The notes under the pieces were generated by a model. That model worked only from the letters and a program-made list of their open reading frames with translations, made no database searches and was not told the origin of the DNA. Below, in pieces: positions 9,152 to 16,721 of a stretch of DNA of 64,000 bases. How positions within the stretch are numbered: position 1 is the stretch's first letter; every line of letters starts with the position of its first letter. The position numbers and the translations under genes are program-made. The stretch is from Mesorhizobium sp. (GTDB lineage: Bacteria; Pseudomonadota; Alphaproteobacteria; Rhizobiales; Rhizobiaceae). The stretch is from contig SAQL01000012.1 of assembly GCA_004020645.1 (NCBI GenBank), forward strand, positions 62,001-126,000, read 5' to 3'.

Positions 9152-10369
9152 TCAGCGCGCGCATGGCAAGGCTTTCTGCATAAGCGTGGCGTAGAGACGC
9201 ATTTGCCGTGTTGCGACGCTTTCCATGCTGAATCGCGCAGCGATCGTTTGTACTGCGCGCCGCGCCATCTTATCGCGCTCGGCTTCCGATAGGCCGAGCG
9301 CGCGAAGAAGGAGTCCGCAATACTCCGCATGCGAGCGAGCCAAAAAGCCGCTGCGCTCATGCTCCACAATGTCGGACGCACCGCTGACATCGGTGATGAT
9401 CGGGACCACGCCGCAGCTCATGGCCTCGAGCAGTGCGTTTGACATGCCTTCCGACACCGAGGTGGAAAGATAGAAATCAGCCTCCCGCAGAAAGGGAAGG
9501 ACGTCTTCGACCGCGCCGGCGAATGTGACCCTGCCGGAAAGGCCCAACCGGGCCGCCTGCTCCTCGAGGGTGGCGCGGCACTGGCCATCGCCCAGGATGG
9601 TGAGGTGCGCCTTTGCGTCGGCGGGAAGTGCCGCGAACGCATCGATCATGTACTCGAGGCATTTTTCCGGATCGAGACGGCCAAGGCAGATAAAGCGTCG
9701 GCTGCCATCGGCGCTCGGCTCGCGGCGCGGCTTGCGGGGCAGATCGATCCCATTCGGAATCATATGAATGCGATCCGCACCGATGCCATGTCTCCTCAGA
9801 TCACCAGCGATTTGGCGGCTATTGGCGATAAAGGCCGTGACGTGACGTTTAATCAAGGCGGACGCCCAGCGACCGATGATTTTCTTTTCGCGCACAACGT
9901 CGAGATCGAAACACCGTCCGCCCCGGCCCAATTTTGCGAGAACCGGTTTGCGCAGGAGGGCTCCTGCCAATGCCGCCGGAACAGCGTGAAGTCGGGCATG
10001 GATGATATATACGACATCGAATTCGTCGCGACGGCGCAGCATCCAGATCACAACCTGGACACACCACGACAGGAACGACAGCATATGCCGCCCGCCCAAA
10101 TACGGAGCCGCGCGCAAACGAAGGCGATGGATAGGCACCCCGTCGATGGCGGACCGTTTCGGGGTCGAGTGCGACAGTCTGGGTGCCAAAATGGTTGCGG
10201 AAACGCCGCTTTCAACCAGCGCCCGAGCAAATCGCCGCGCCTGTTGTTCGCCACCGCCATATGACTCAGGAAAATAGGTTGGGAGCACGAGCAGAACACG
10301 TATGCTGGCAAGAGCTTCGGCTCGCGGGGTCTTCATCGGATAAGCAGAGACAATTTCTGTTACAATCAT
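9152..10369 (-). CDS. GT4-family glycosyltransferase
   Basis: 405 residues with a GT-B fold layout. The N-terminal domain has the glycine-rich acceptor loop (LPTYFPESYGGGEQQARRFA); the C-terminal domain has FICLGRLDPEKCLEYMIDAF and the E-x7-E nucleotide-sugar motif (SEGMSNALLEAMSCG). It is a predicted cytoplasmic retaining transferase that adds a hexose to a lipid-linked EPS unit. The ATG at 10369 overlaps the stop of the short ugd remnant (ATGA), so translation may be coupled to it; a Met 11 codons further in is an alternative start. It is part of a minus-strand run with the GT4 gene at 10544. Confidence 0.85.
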   Translation of the reverse strand: MIVTEIVSAYPMKTPRAEALASIRVLLVLPTYFPESYGGGEQQARRFARALVESGVSATILAPRLSHSTPKRSAIDGVPIHRLRLRAAPYLGGRHMLSFLSWCVQVVIWMLRRRDEFDVVYIIHARLHAVPAALAGALLRKPVLAKLGRGGRCFDLDVVREKKIIGRWASALIKRHVTAFIANSRQIAGDLRRHGIGADRIHMIPNGIDLPRKPRREPSADGSRRFICLGRLDPEKCLEYMIDAFAALPADAKAHLTILGDGQCRATLEEQAARLGLSGRVTFAGAVEDVLPFLREADFYLSTSVSEGMSNALLEAMSCGVVPIITDVSGASDIVEHERSGFLARSHAEYCGLLLRALGLSEAERDKMARRAVQTIAARFSMESVATRQMRLYATLMQKALPCAR

Positions 10370-10530
10370 ATCAATCCGCCGGATAGCGTTCCTGGAGCAA
10401 GAGAAGATGACGGCATCTCACCACCTTTCAGCGCATCGATCCACTTATCGTCCAGATCGACGCACCCGAAATCGGTAAAGCATGCATCGCTAACCAATCC
10501 GACAACCTGCCCGATCACTGTCAAACGCAT
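10366..10530 (-). pseudogene. ugd: N-terminal remnant of UDP-glucose 6-dehydrogenase
   Basis: 54 codons from the ATG at 10530. MRLTVIG, VGLVSDACFTDFG, CVDLDDKWIDALKGGEMP align in order with the start of UDP-glucose dehydrogenases (usual form MRLTVIGTGYVGLVSGACFADFG, then VDVDEAKI, then LRRGEIPIYEPGL). The family's TGY is reduced and about three residues before the Cys-Val-Asp are missing. The frame then runs into unrelated codons and stops across the glycosyltransferase start. With no dehydrogenase domain left it cannot be an enzyme. It shows that a ugd gene once stood here. Confidence 0.65.
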
Positions 10531-10543
10531 AGGTCACACCCGT

Positions 10544-11791
10544 TCATCGCGGAAGCGCCACATTTCGGACAGGAGGCCTTGTTGACACTCCCCTGCTTGC
10601 CCGATGCTGGTCAAGAGCCTCGCGGTAAATGGCATCGATGCGCTTGCCCATCAGCTTGACGTCCCAGTTCGAAAGATCCGTCGCCGCGGCACCTTGGGCA
10701 AGGCAAGCCAGTCTTTCACGATCCTCCAGGACGGCGGCAATGGCGTCGGCCATGGCTGCCAAATCGTCCGCGGGTGTAATCACACCGTTGATACCAGGGC
10801 GGAGCACTTCGCGAAGACCTGGCAGATCGCAAGCGACGCATGGCTTGCCGCCGGCGAGATATTGCATGACCACGCGGGGCAATCCCTCCCGCATGGAACA
10901 GAGCAGGCAGAGATCCGCGAGTGCGATCAGCCGCTCGGGGTCGTCCCGATAACCGGTAAAGACCACTTGGCGCTCGAGCCCAAGCCACTTGGCGCGCGAT
11001 TCGACGATCGAGTGAAGCGGCCCGTCGCCCGCGAGCACAAGCACCGCGTCGGGTAAGCGGACGGCGACTTTCTTGAAAACGTCCAGAAATTCCGCGTGTC
11101 GCTTGCGTGGCTCGAATGCCGCGATCATCAAGAGCACAGGCGGGCGCGGCGCGCCCGGCGTCAAGCGCAACAAATCGCGCCAATCGTCGGGCGGACCGGC
11201 GTTGCGAAAACGATCGAGATCGAATCCGGAACGGACGACATAATGGTTGTCTGGATGTCCCACTCCTGCGCTCAAGCACAAGTCACGGATGCCCTCGCTC
11301 ACGCTGATGAACGCACTGGTGACTGGCGCTGCCAGCTTTTCCAAGGCGAGATAAGCAAACCGCTCGGCGACGCCGACATTGATAAAAGGCACGATATGCA
11401 CGCCATGAACGATCGCTGGAACTCCCGCCGCCCATGCTGCGAGACGCCCGAGAATGCCTGCCTTGCTGGTGTGCGTATGCACGATGTCGGCATTCAACGC
11501 GCGGAATCTCCGGATGAGCGCCAACAATGCCCTCATGTCGGAGACGGGCGAAATGGACCGAGTCAGACCCGGGACGCCAATGAGTTCCACCCGGGGGTCC
11601 ACTTTAGCTATGATTTCCGGCTGGACCGTCTCGCCATGCAGCAGGACAACATTATGCCCCCCTTGCGCGGCCCAATTGCAGGAATGGACAGTATTCTCAT
11701 CAGCACCGCCATTGATGAGACGGGTGATGACATGAGCGATGCGCAGTCGACGCCCCAAGTCAATCTTACTTTCCGCATCCTGTACTTTCAT
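10544..11791 (-). CDS. GT4-family glycosyltransferase
   Basis: 415 residues. The N-terminal region has IAHVITRLINGGADENTVH, the acceptor-side loop seen in WbpX/Cps GT4 enzymes, and DIVHTHTSKAGILGRLAAW. The C-terminal domain has LLMIAAFEPRKRHAEFLDVF, AGDGPL and a donor-binding region SMREGLPRVVMQYLAGGKP with the E-x7-x motif in which the second Glu is replaced (Q or Y at the equivalent site). Its predicted role is sugar addition to an EPS unit. The gene begins about 105 bp from the duplicated regulatory segment and is divergent from the MBOAT operon. Confidence 0.85.
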   Translation of the reverse strand: MKVQDAESKIDLGRRLRIAHVITRLINGGADENTVHSCNWAAQGGHNVVLLHGETVQPEIIAKVDPRVELIGVPGLTRSISPVSDMRALLALIRRFRALNADIVHTHTSKAGILGRLAAWAAGVPAIVHGVHIVPFINVGVAERFAYLALEKLAAPVTSAFISVSEGIRDLCLSAGVGHPDNHYVVRSGFDLDRFRNAGPPDDWRDLLRLTPGAPRPPVLLMIAAFEPRKRHAEFLDVFKKVAVRLPDAVLVLAGDGPLHSIVESRAKWLGLERQVVFTGYRDDPERLIALADLCLLCSMREGLPRVVMQYLAGGKPCVACDLPGLREVLRPGINGVITPADDLAAMADAIAAVLEDRERLACLAQGAAATDLSNWDVKLMGKRIDAIYREALDQHRASRGVSTRPPVRNVALPR

Positions 11792-11896
11792 ATCGCCGCA
11801 CCGATCGCGCTGAATTTATCCGTTGGGTGCGTTCCCACGCCCAGCCGCGCTTTTGGTCCATGCGTCCCGATATCGGTGCTACTGCATTGGAGTGAC

Positions 11897-12233
11897 ATGC
11901 CACGCCTCGGTGGGTGCATGCCGTATGGAGATGAACCCCGAATCCTAAGTGTGCCCCTTCCTTCTTGGCCCTGGCACATGCACTCCGTAAGGAGGGTTAT
12001 TCCAACGGCTTCCAGTCGATCAGATCTAACTTGTTGGATTTAAACGTCTCGGAGAACTGCCGCTGTTACCCCGGGCACAGCGGAGTGATTATTTTGCGGT
12101 ATACTTATGTGCAATATGTCTGCCTTACCGCGTTTGCGCGAAAATCGGACCCGTTGAAAGAAGTAGTCAAGGCAACGCTTTAGGGGACCGGGCAGTTTAA
12201 CCTATCAGGGGGACAGGAGCCATGGCAGAGGGC
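11897..12233 (+). repeat. Duplicated divergent promoter region, copy A
   Basis: About 340 bp that aligns nearly end to end with 21072-21414 at roughly three-quarters identity by eye. Landmarks kept in both are GGTGCATGCC, CCCCGAATCCT, TAAGGAGGG, CTGTTACC-CGGGCACAG, GCGTTTGCGCGA and CTATCAGGG followed by a ribosome site and an ATG-XCA-GAG start. The left edge corresponds to the first codons of the sugar transferase (19652-21130) and the right edge to the first three codons of the Crp/Fnr gene. Here both coding ends are broken off, so this is a copied intergenic region now driving the MBOAT operon. Confidence 0.75.
12063..12080. promoter_or_regulatory. Conserved CTGT-N10-ACAG dyad, copy A
   Basis: An imperfect 18-bp palindrome (CTGT, ten bases, ACAG) kept at the same place in both copies of the duplicated region, with one base changed in the spacer. 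Conservation within a diverged duplication suggests a protein-binding site. The Crp/Fnr protein encoded beside copy B is one candidate binder; no experiment supports this. Confidence 0.3.
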
Positions 12234-12262
12234 CCTTCACCAGCAGCTTGCGGATCTTTCGC

Positions 12263-14896
12263 ATGCCCCAAAGCTACTTCTTGTCGATGTCCGCCGGCGG
12301 CTGGTTGAGGCGCGCGAGCGTGCATTGGATCAAGACATTGTCTCTTCCCTGGTCGGCGGATCCTACGGGGACTGAGTCGAGAAGCATCCTGGCTTGGTTC
12401 GCCATAGCCGGCGAGCTGGCCCTCTTCATCGCGCTGGTCTATCTCCTCAGGCTCGAGACTACTGCGCTTGTCCGCGTCCTGCTCGTTGCCCTCGTCGGCT
12501 GGTGCGTGCACTACTTCCTGCCACGGCGTTACCGGCTGCCGTTTTTTGTGCTGCTCTCGTTCGCGGCTATCGCCGCAGTTTTCGCGAACCTTGGGCCCAA
12601 CTGGCACCACTGGAGATTTGAGGGCCTCATCGATGCCGCCTGGATCGTCGCCATTGGGCTCGTACTGATCGGAATTGTCCACCTACCGATCGCTTTTGGA
12701 TGGAGAGTGCTGGCGCTGGTTGGCGCCGGCTGCGGGCTCGCCGCCGCACGAATGGACTGGATTGCGATCCCGTGGACGCGCGCCGTCTGGCCCGTGCTCG
12801 CTTCAATGTTCATGTTCCGTCTCATTGTCTATGCGTACGAAATGCGGCGTGACCAGAGGATGGCGACGGTTTCGGAACGTCTCGCGTATTTTTTCATGTT
12901 GCCGAACGTGTGTTTCCCGCTCTTTCCGGTCGTAGATTTTAGAACTTTCCGTAGCAGCTACTACAATGCTGACCGGCATTATATCTATCAAACAGGTGTT
13001 CAGTGGATGTTTCGCGGCGCTATCCATTTGATATGCTACCGTATCGTGTACCAGCGGTTTGTGATCGATGCTGCGGACGTACGCAATCAGATTGAGCTTT
13101 TGCAATTTATTATATGGCCATTTTTACTTTATCTGAAGGTTTCAGGAACTTTTCATATAATCACAGGGATTTTGCATTTATTTGGATTCAACCTTCCAGA
13201 AACCCACAATCTGTACTTTCTTTCCTCAAGTTTCACAGATTTCTGGCGTCGAATAAATATATACTGGAAGGACTTCATAATGAAAATTGTGTACTATCCG
13301 TTGTATTTTCGTTTTCGACGCTGGGGAGAGAGCGTAGCGCTGGTCAGCGCGACCCTCCTCGCGTTCCTCGCGACTTGGCTGCTGCACAACTATCAGTGGT
13401 TCTGGTTACGTGGCACCTGGGTATTCACCTGGAACGACTTCCTCTTCTGGATGATCCTGGCCGTGCTTGTGACGATCAACGCCCACTATGAAATGCGGCA
13501 CGGTCGCACGCGGCGCCTGCGTGGCGGGGCACTAAGCTGGAACGGTGCGCTGCAAACTGCGAGCCGGACCATTGGCGTATTCGTCGTCATCTCGCTCCTT
13601 TGGTCGTTTTGGAGCGCGAGCTCGGTCCCGCAATGGTTCTCGGTCTTCGACACTGTGGGCGTGCAAGCCCCTGACAAAATGACGCCCGCCCTCGTACTGG
13701 TCGCGGTTGCAGCCATCATTGGCATTCCTGCGCTTGCGCTCGCGCGCGGCGGCGCCGACCGCCAGTACAGTTTCCGACGGTCGGTTGCGTCGGTCGGTTT
13801 ATGCGGGTTGATCGCGGTTTGCATCTCGCTTCCCGTGGTTCACGATCGCCTCGGGGAGACGGTCAGTACCGCAATGGCCGACATTAGAGTGCCGACCCTC
13901 AATAGCCGCGACAACGCGAACCTGGAGCGTGGCTACTACGAGAACCTCGTCAATGTCGGCGCATTCAACCCAGAACTCTGGATTGTCTATGGCCAACGAC
14001 GACACGACGGTTGGAACAATTTGGACAAGACGCCGCTGAGCGAGTTCACGGGTGCGCTTCCCACGACCTATCTGCGACCACTCTCCCAAGCAGACTTTAA
14101 GGGAGCGCGGGTCCACATCAACCGCTGGGGCATGCGAGATCAGGACTACGAAAAGATTCCTGCTCCCGGCACCCCGCGAATCGCATTCGTCGGCTCTTCG
14201 CATGTCTTCGGCGAGGGCGTCGCGGATGACGAGACTTTCGAGGGCCTGTTGGAGCGGCGGCTGAATGCGCAGGCAGCCGCCAGCGGGTATCGACACTACG
14301 AGGTGCTGAACTTTGCCGTTGGGGGTTATGTTCCTCTGGACATTCTGGCCATCATCGAGGATCGAGTGCTCGCATTCAAACCAAAGTACATCTTTTACTT
14401 CGAGCACAGCGCGCTTGTTCCACGAACGCTAAAGCGTCTCGGGAAAGCAATCCAGAATGGCTCCGCATTTCGCTACGACTTCGTGCGCGACATTGTACGC
14501 GAGAGCGGGATCGATCCCCGTGCCGACCCCGAGGTACTTCAAAGAAAGCTCACGCCCTACGGAGACAGACTTCTGCGTGCGATCTATTCTCGAATCGTGG
14601 AAGCTGCGAAGCGAGAAGGGGTCGGGGTCTTTTGGATTTATCTACCCAGACCAGACGAGAGGACCAGTACCGAGCTGGAGAAGCGCCTCGCTGCCGAAGC
14701 TGGCTTTAACGTTCTCGATCTTTCCGGTGTGTATGACGGGTATGACTGGCGGACGCTTCTTGTAGCACCTTGGGACGATCACCCCAACGCCGCCGGCCAT
14801 CGGCTCGTCGCCGACAAGCTTTACGAAGTGCTGCAGCAACACCAGGATTTGGTTCCCCTGAACCTTGCGGTTGCTCCACAAGAGGAGGAACAATGA
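12263..14896 (+). CDS. MBOAT-SGNH fusion acyltransferase (DltB-DltD-like)
   Basis: 877 residues. The first ~540 are a multi-pass membrane domain of the MBOAT family: FPLFPVVDFRTF, SSFTDFWRRINIYWKDFIMK (the usual SFxxFWRRWHISLSxWLRD region) and WLLHNYQW, where His375 is the conserved catalytic-type histidine. After a last membrane segment (VGLCGLIAVCISLP) comes an extracytoplasmic SGNH-hydrolase-like domain with VGSSHVFGEGV (nucleophile Ser646) and DDHPNAAGH (His840). MBOAT and SGNH proteins work together in DltB-DltD, AlgI-AlgJ/X and PatB systems; here they are one chain. Predicted role is to take an acyl group from the carrier encoded next and put it on an exported glycan. Start is chosen at the ATG at 12263; TTG at 12248 and ATG at 12287 are possible. 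A 230-bp AT-rich patch spans the FWRR region. The stop overlaps the carrier start. Confidence 0.8.
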   Translation: MPQSYFLSMSAGGWLRRASVHWIKTLSLPWSADPTGTESRSILAWFAIAGELALFIALVYLLRLETTALVRVLLVALVGWCVHYFLPRRYRLPFFVLLSFAAIAAVFANLGPNWHHWRFEGLIDAAWIVAIGLVLIGIVHLPIAFGWRVLALVGAGCGLAAARMDWIAIPWTRAVWPVLASMFMFRLIVYAYEMRRDQRMATVSERLAYFFMLPNVCFPLFPVVDFRTFRSSYYNADRHYIYQTGVQWMFRGAIHLICYRIVYQRFVIDAADVRNQIELLQFIIWPFLLYLKVSGTFHIITGILHLFGFNLPETHNLYFLSSSFTDFWRRINIYWKDFIMKIVYYPLYFRFRRWGESVALVSATLLAFLATWLLHNYQWFWLRGTWVFTWNDFLFWMILAVLVTINAHYEMRHGRTRRLRGGALSWNGALQTASRTIGVFVVISLLWSFWSASSVPQWFSVFDTVGVQAPDKMTPALVLVAVAAIIGIPALALARGGADRQYSFRRSVASVGLCGLIAVCISLPVVHDRLGETVSTAMADIRVPTLNSRDNANLERGYYENLVNVGAFNPELWIVYGQRRHDGWNNLDKTPLSEFTGALPTTYLRPLSQADFKGARVHINRWGMRDQDYEKIPAPGTPRIAFVGSSHVFGEGVADDETFEGLLERRLNAQAAASGYRHYEVLNFAVGGYVPLDILAIIEDRVLAFKPKYIFYFEHSALVPRTLKRLGKAIQNGSAFRYDFVRDIVRESGIDPRADPEVLQRKLTPYGDRLLRAIYSRIVEAAKREGVGVFWIYLPRPDERTSTELEKRLAAEAGFNVLDLSGVYDGYDWRTLLVAPWDDHPNAAGHRLVADKLYEVLQQHQDLVPLNLAVAPQEEEQ

Positions 14897-15153
14897 ACGC
14901 GATCCAGATCAGGACGATGGCCAAGGATTTCATATTGAAGGAATTTCTGCCCGGTGAAAGGCCGGAGAATCTGACGGATTCAACGGAGCTGATAACTGAC
15001 GGCATTCTCGATTCGTTGGCGACGCTTAAGCTCGTTGCCTACCTGGAAAAATCCTGCGGTATCGAAATCGCCCCTGACGAACTCGTGCCGGAGAACCTGA
15101 ACTCCATCACCCAAATTGCCAATTTCGTCCAGTCGAAGCAGGCGTCCACATAG
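14893..15153 (+). CDS. Acyl/peptidyl carrier protein (DltC-like)
   Basis: 86 residues, the normal size of a free-standing carrier. The phosphopantetheine attachment site is DGILDSLATLKLV with Ser41; acidic helices flank it. It starts inside the stop of the MBOAT gene (ATGA) behind a strong AGAGGAGGAA ribosome site and is 8 bp from the adenylation gene, so stoichiometric co-expression is expected. It should hold the activated amino acid as a thioester for oxidation by the flavoprotein at 16721 and for delivery to the MBOAT protein. A dedicated phosphopantetheinyl transferase is not in the window. Carrier identity is firm; its cargo is inferred from the neighbouring genes. Confidence 0.85.
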   Translation: MNAIQIRTMAKDFILKEFLPGERPENLTDSTELITDGILDSLATLKLVAYLEKSCGIEIAPDELVPENLNSITQIANFVQSKQAST

Positions 15154-15161
15154 AGCTCGCC

Positions 15162-16721
15162 ATGACGGTCGCTGCCTTACACGAGTATCTGGAACAGAGC
15201 GCGAGGCGGTATCCCCAGAGGTGCGCCGCTGTCGAGGCGAGCTCTGGGCGGCAGATCACCTACGGCGAGCTCGACGCGCTGTCGGACCAAGTCCGCGACC
15301 ATCTGCGTCGGATCGGCGTCCGGCCGGCGGACCGCGTCGGCATTTGCCTTCCAAAATCGATCGCCTCGCTCGCTGTTCTGTTCGGCATCTTAAAGGTGGG
15401 CGCAGCCTATGTGCCCGTCGACTCTCTGGCACCGCCTGCGCGTAACGCGTTCATATTTAACGACTGCGGCGTGCGCGCGATTTTCGTGGAGGCGTCCCGA
15501 GCCGAAACTTTGCGCTGTGAGTTGGCGCGCTTGGCTGCGGAACCTTGTCTCTTACCGCTCGACTGGTCCGACGGTCCCTCGCCGCTCGCGACGTACCTGG
15601 CTCGCGTGGAGGCCGACGGCTTGGCGGTGGACGAATCGGCGCGGCCGGGGCCGGACAACCTCGCTTACGTGCTTTACACTTCGGGCTCGACCGGCCAGCC
15701 GAAGGGTGTGATGCTGACGCATCGCAATGGCTCGAGCTACGTGGACTGGTGTTCCGATATCCTCGCCCCTGACGAGAACGACCGCTTCTCCTCCCATGCG
15801 CCTTTCCACTTCGACCTGTCTATTCTCGACATCTTCGTACCGCTGAAGCACGGCGCCACCGTATTTCTCATCGGTGAGGAGCTCGGCAAGAATCCGACCC
15901 GGATGGCGTCGGTTATCGCCGAGCGGCGGTTGACCGTCTGGTATTCCACGCCCTCCGTACTCACGCTTCTGGTCGAGCACGGCAGACTTGATGCTCGCGA
16001 CGACCACGCTCTTCGGTTCATTCTATTTGCCGGCGAGGTTTTTCCGGTCAAGCATCTGCGCAGGCTAAAGGCTGTGGTCCCACGCGCACGCTACCTGAAT
16101 CTCTATGGTCCAACCGAGACCAACGTCTGTACCTACTACGAAATCCCGCAGACGATCGCCGAAGACCGCTCGGCGCCGTTTCCGATCGGGCGCGCCTGCT
16201 CGCATGTTAAGGCACGCGTGATCGATGCGAACGGTCGCGACGTGCCGCGAGGCCAGGAAGGCGAGCTCGCAATCAGCGGTGCTCCCGTGATGCTGGGCTA
16301 TTGGAACATGCCTGAGCGAACAAGCGCCGCTTTTCATGTCGATTCAAGCGGTCGCTGGTACCGTACCGGCGATGTAGTGATCGAAGGCGATGGCGGCGTC
16401 TATACCTTCCGCGGTCGACGCGACCGGATGGTGAAGAGACGGGGATATCGGATCGAACTCGGCGAGATCGAGACGGCGCTCTATCGCCATCCAGCGATCT
16501 CCGAGGTGGCGGCGATCGCTCGCTCGGAGGAGTCGGGCGTCTCCATTAAGGTGTTCTATGCCTCGCGCGACGGTCATGCGCTGTCGCTCATCGAGCTGAA
16601 GCGGTTCTGCGCCCACAACTTGCCGGCCTACATGGCCCCGGACTGGTTCTCGCATCAGCAGTTACTTCCCAAGACATCGACAGATAAAATCGACTACCAG
16701 CATCTGATGAGGATGGAGTAG
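15162..16721 (+). CDS. L-prolyl-AMP ligase (free-standing adenylation domain)
   Basis: 519 residues with the full core set: LYTSGSTGQPKGV (A3), NLYGPTET (A5), GRRDRMVKRRGYRIELGEIE (A7-A8) and PKTSTDKID (A10, Lys509). Aligning with GrsA by hand, the specificity residues are Asp218, Leu219, Leu222, Tyr261, Leu288, Ala290, Leu314 and Val322, giving D-L-L-Y-L-A-L-V. That is the code reported for enzymes that load L-proline on a carrier in pyrrole pathways (pyoluteorin, prodiginine and clorobiocin type). Expected reaction: proline plus ATP gives prolyl-AMP, then prolyl-S-carrier on the adjacent protein. DltA-type D-alanine ligases have a related architecture, so the gene also fills the DltA place in a Dlt-like operon. 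Its stop shares one base with the next start. Confidence 0.85.
   Translation: MTVAALHEYLEQSARRYPQRCAAVEASSGRQITYGELDALSDQVRDHLRRIGVRPADRVGICLPKSIASLAVLFGILKVGAAYVPVDSLAPPARNAFIFNDCGVRAIFVEASRAETLRCELARLAAEPCLLPLDWSDGPSPLATYLARVEADGLAVDESARPGPDNLAYVLYTSGSTGQPKGVMLTHRNGSSYVDWCSDILAPDENDRFSSHAPFHFDLSILDIFVPLKHGATVFLIGEELGKNPTRMASVIAERRLTVWYSTPSVLTLLVEHGRLDARDDHALRFILFAGEVFPVKHLRRLKAVVPRARYLNLYGPTETNVCTYYEIPQTIAEDRSAPFPIGRACSHVKARVIDANGRDVPRGQEGELAISGAPVMLGYWNMPERTSAAFHVDSSGRWYRTGDVVIEGDGGVYTFRGRRDRMVKRRGYRIELGEIETALYRHPAISEVAAIARSEESGVSIKVFYASRDGHALSLIELKRFCAHNLPAYMAPDWFSHQQLLPKTSTDKIDYQHLMRME

Noticed and set aside
15162..16721. Simple D-alanine ligase (DltA) identity for the adenylation domain
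   Set aside because: The pocket residues read the proline code, and the adjacent flavoprotein is of the prolyl-oxidase type; DltA operons do not carry such a flavoprotein.
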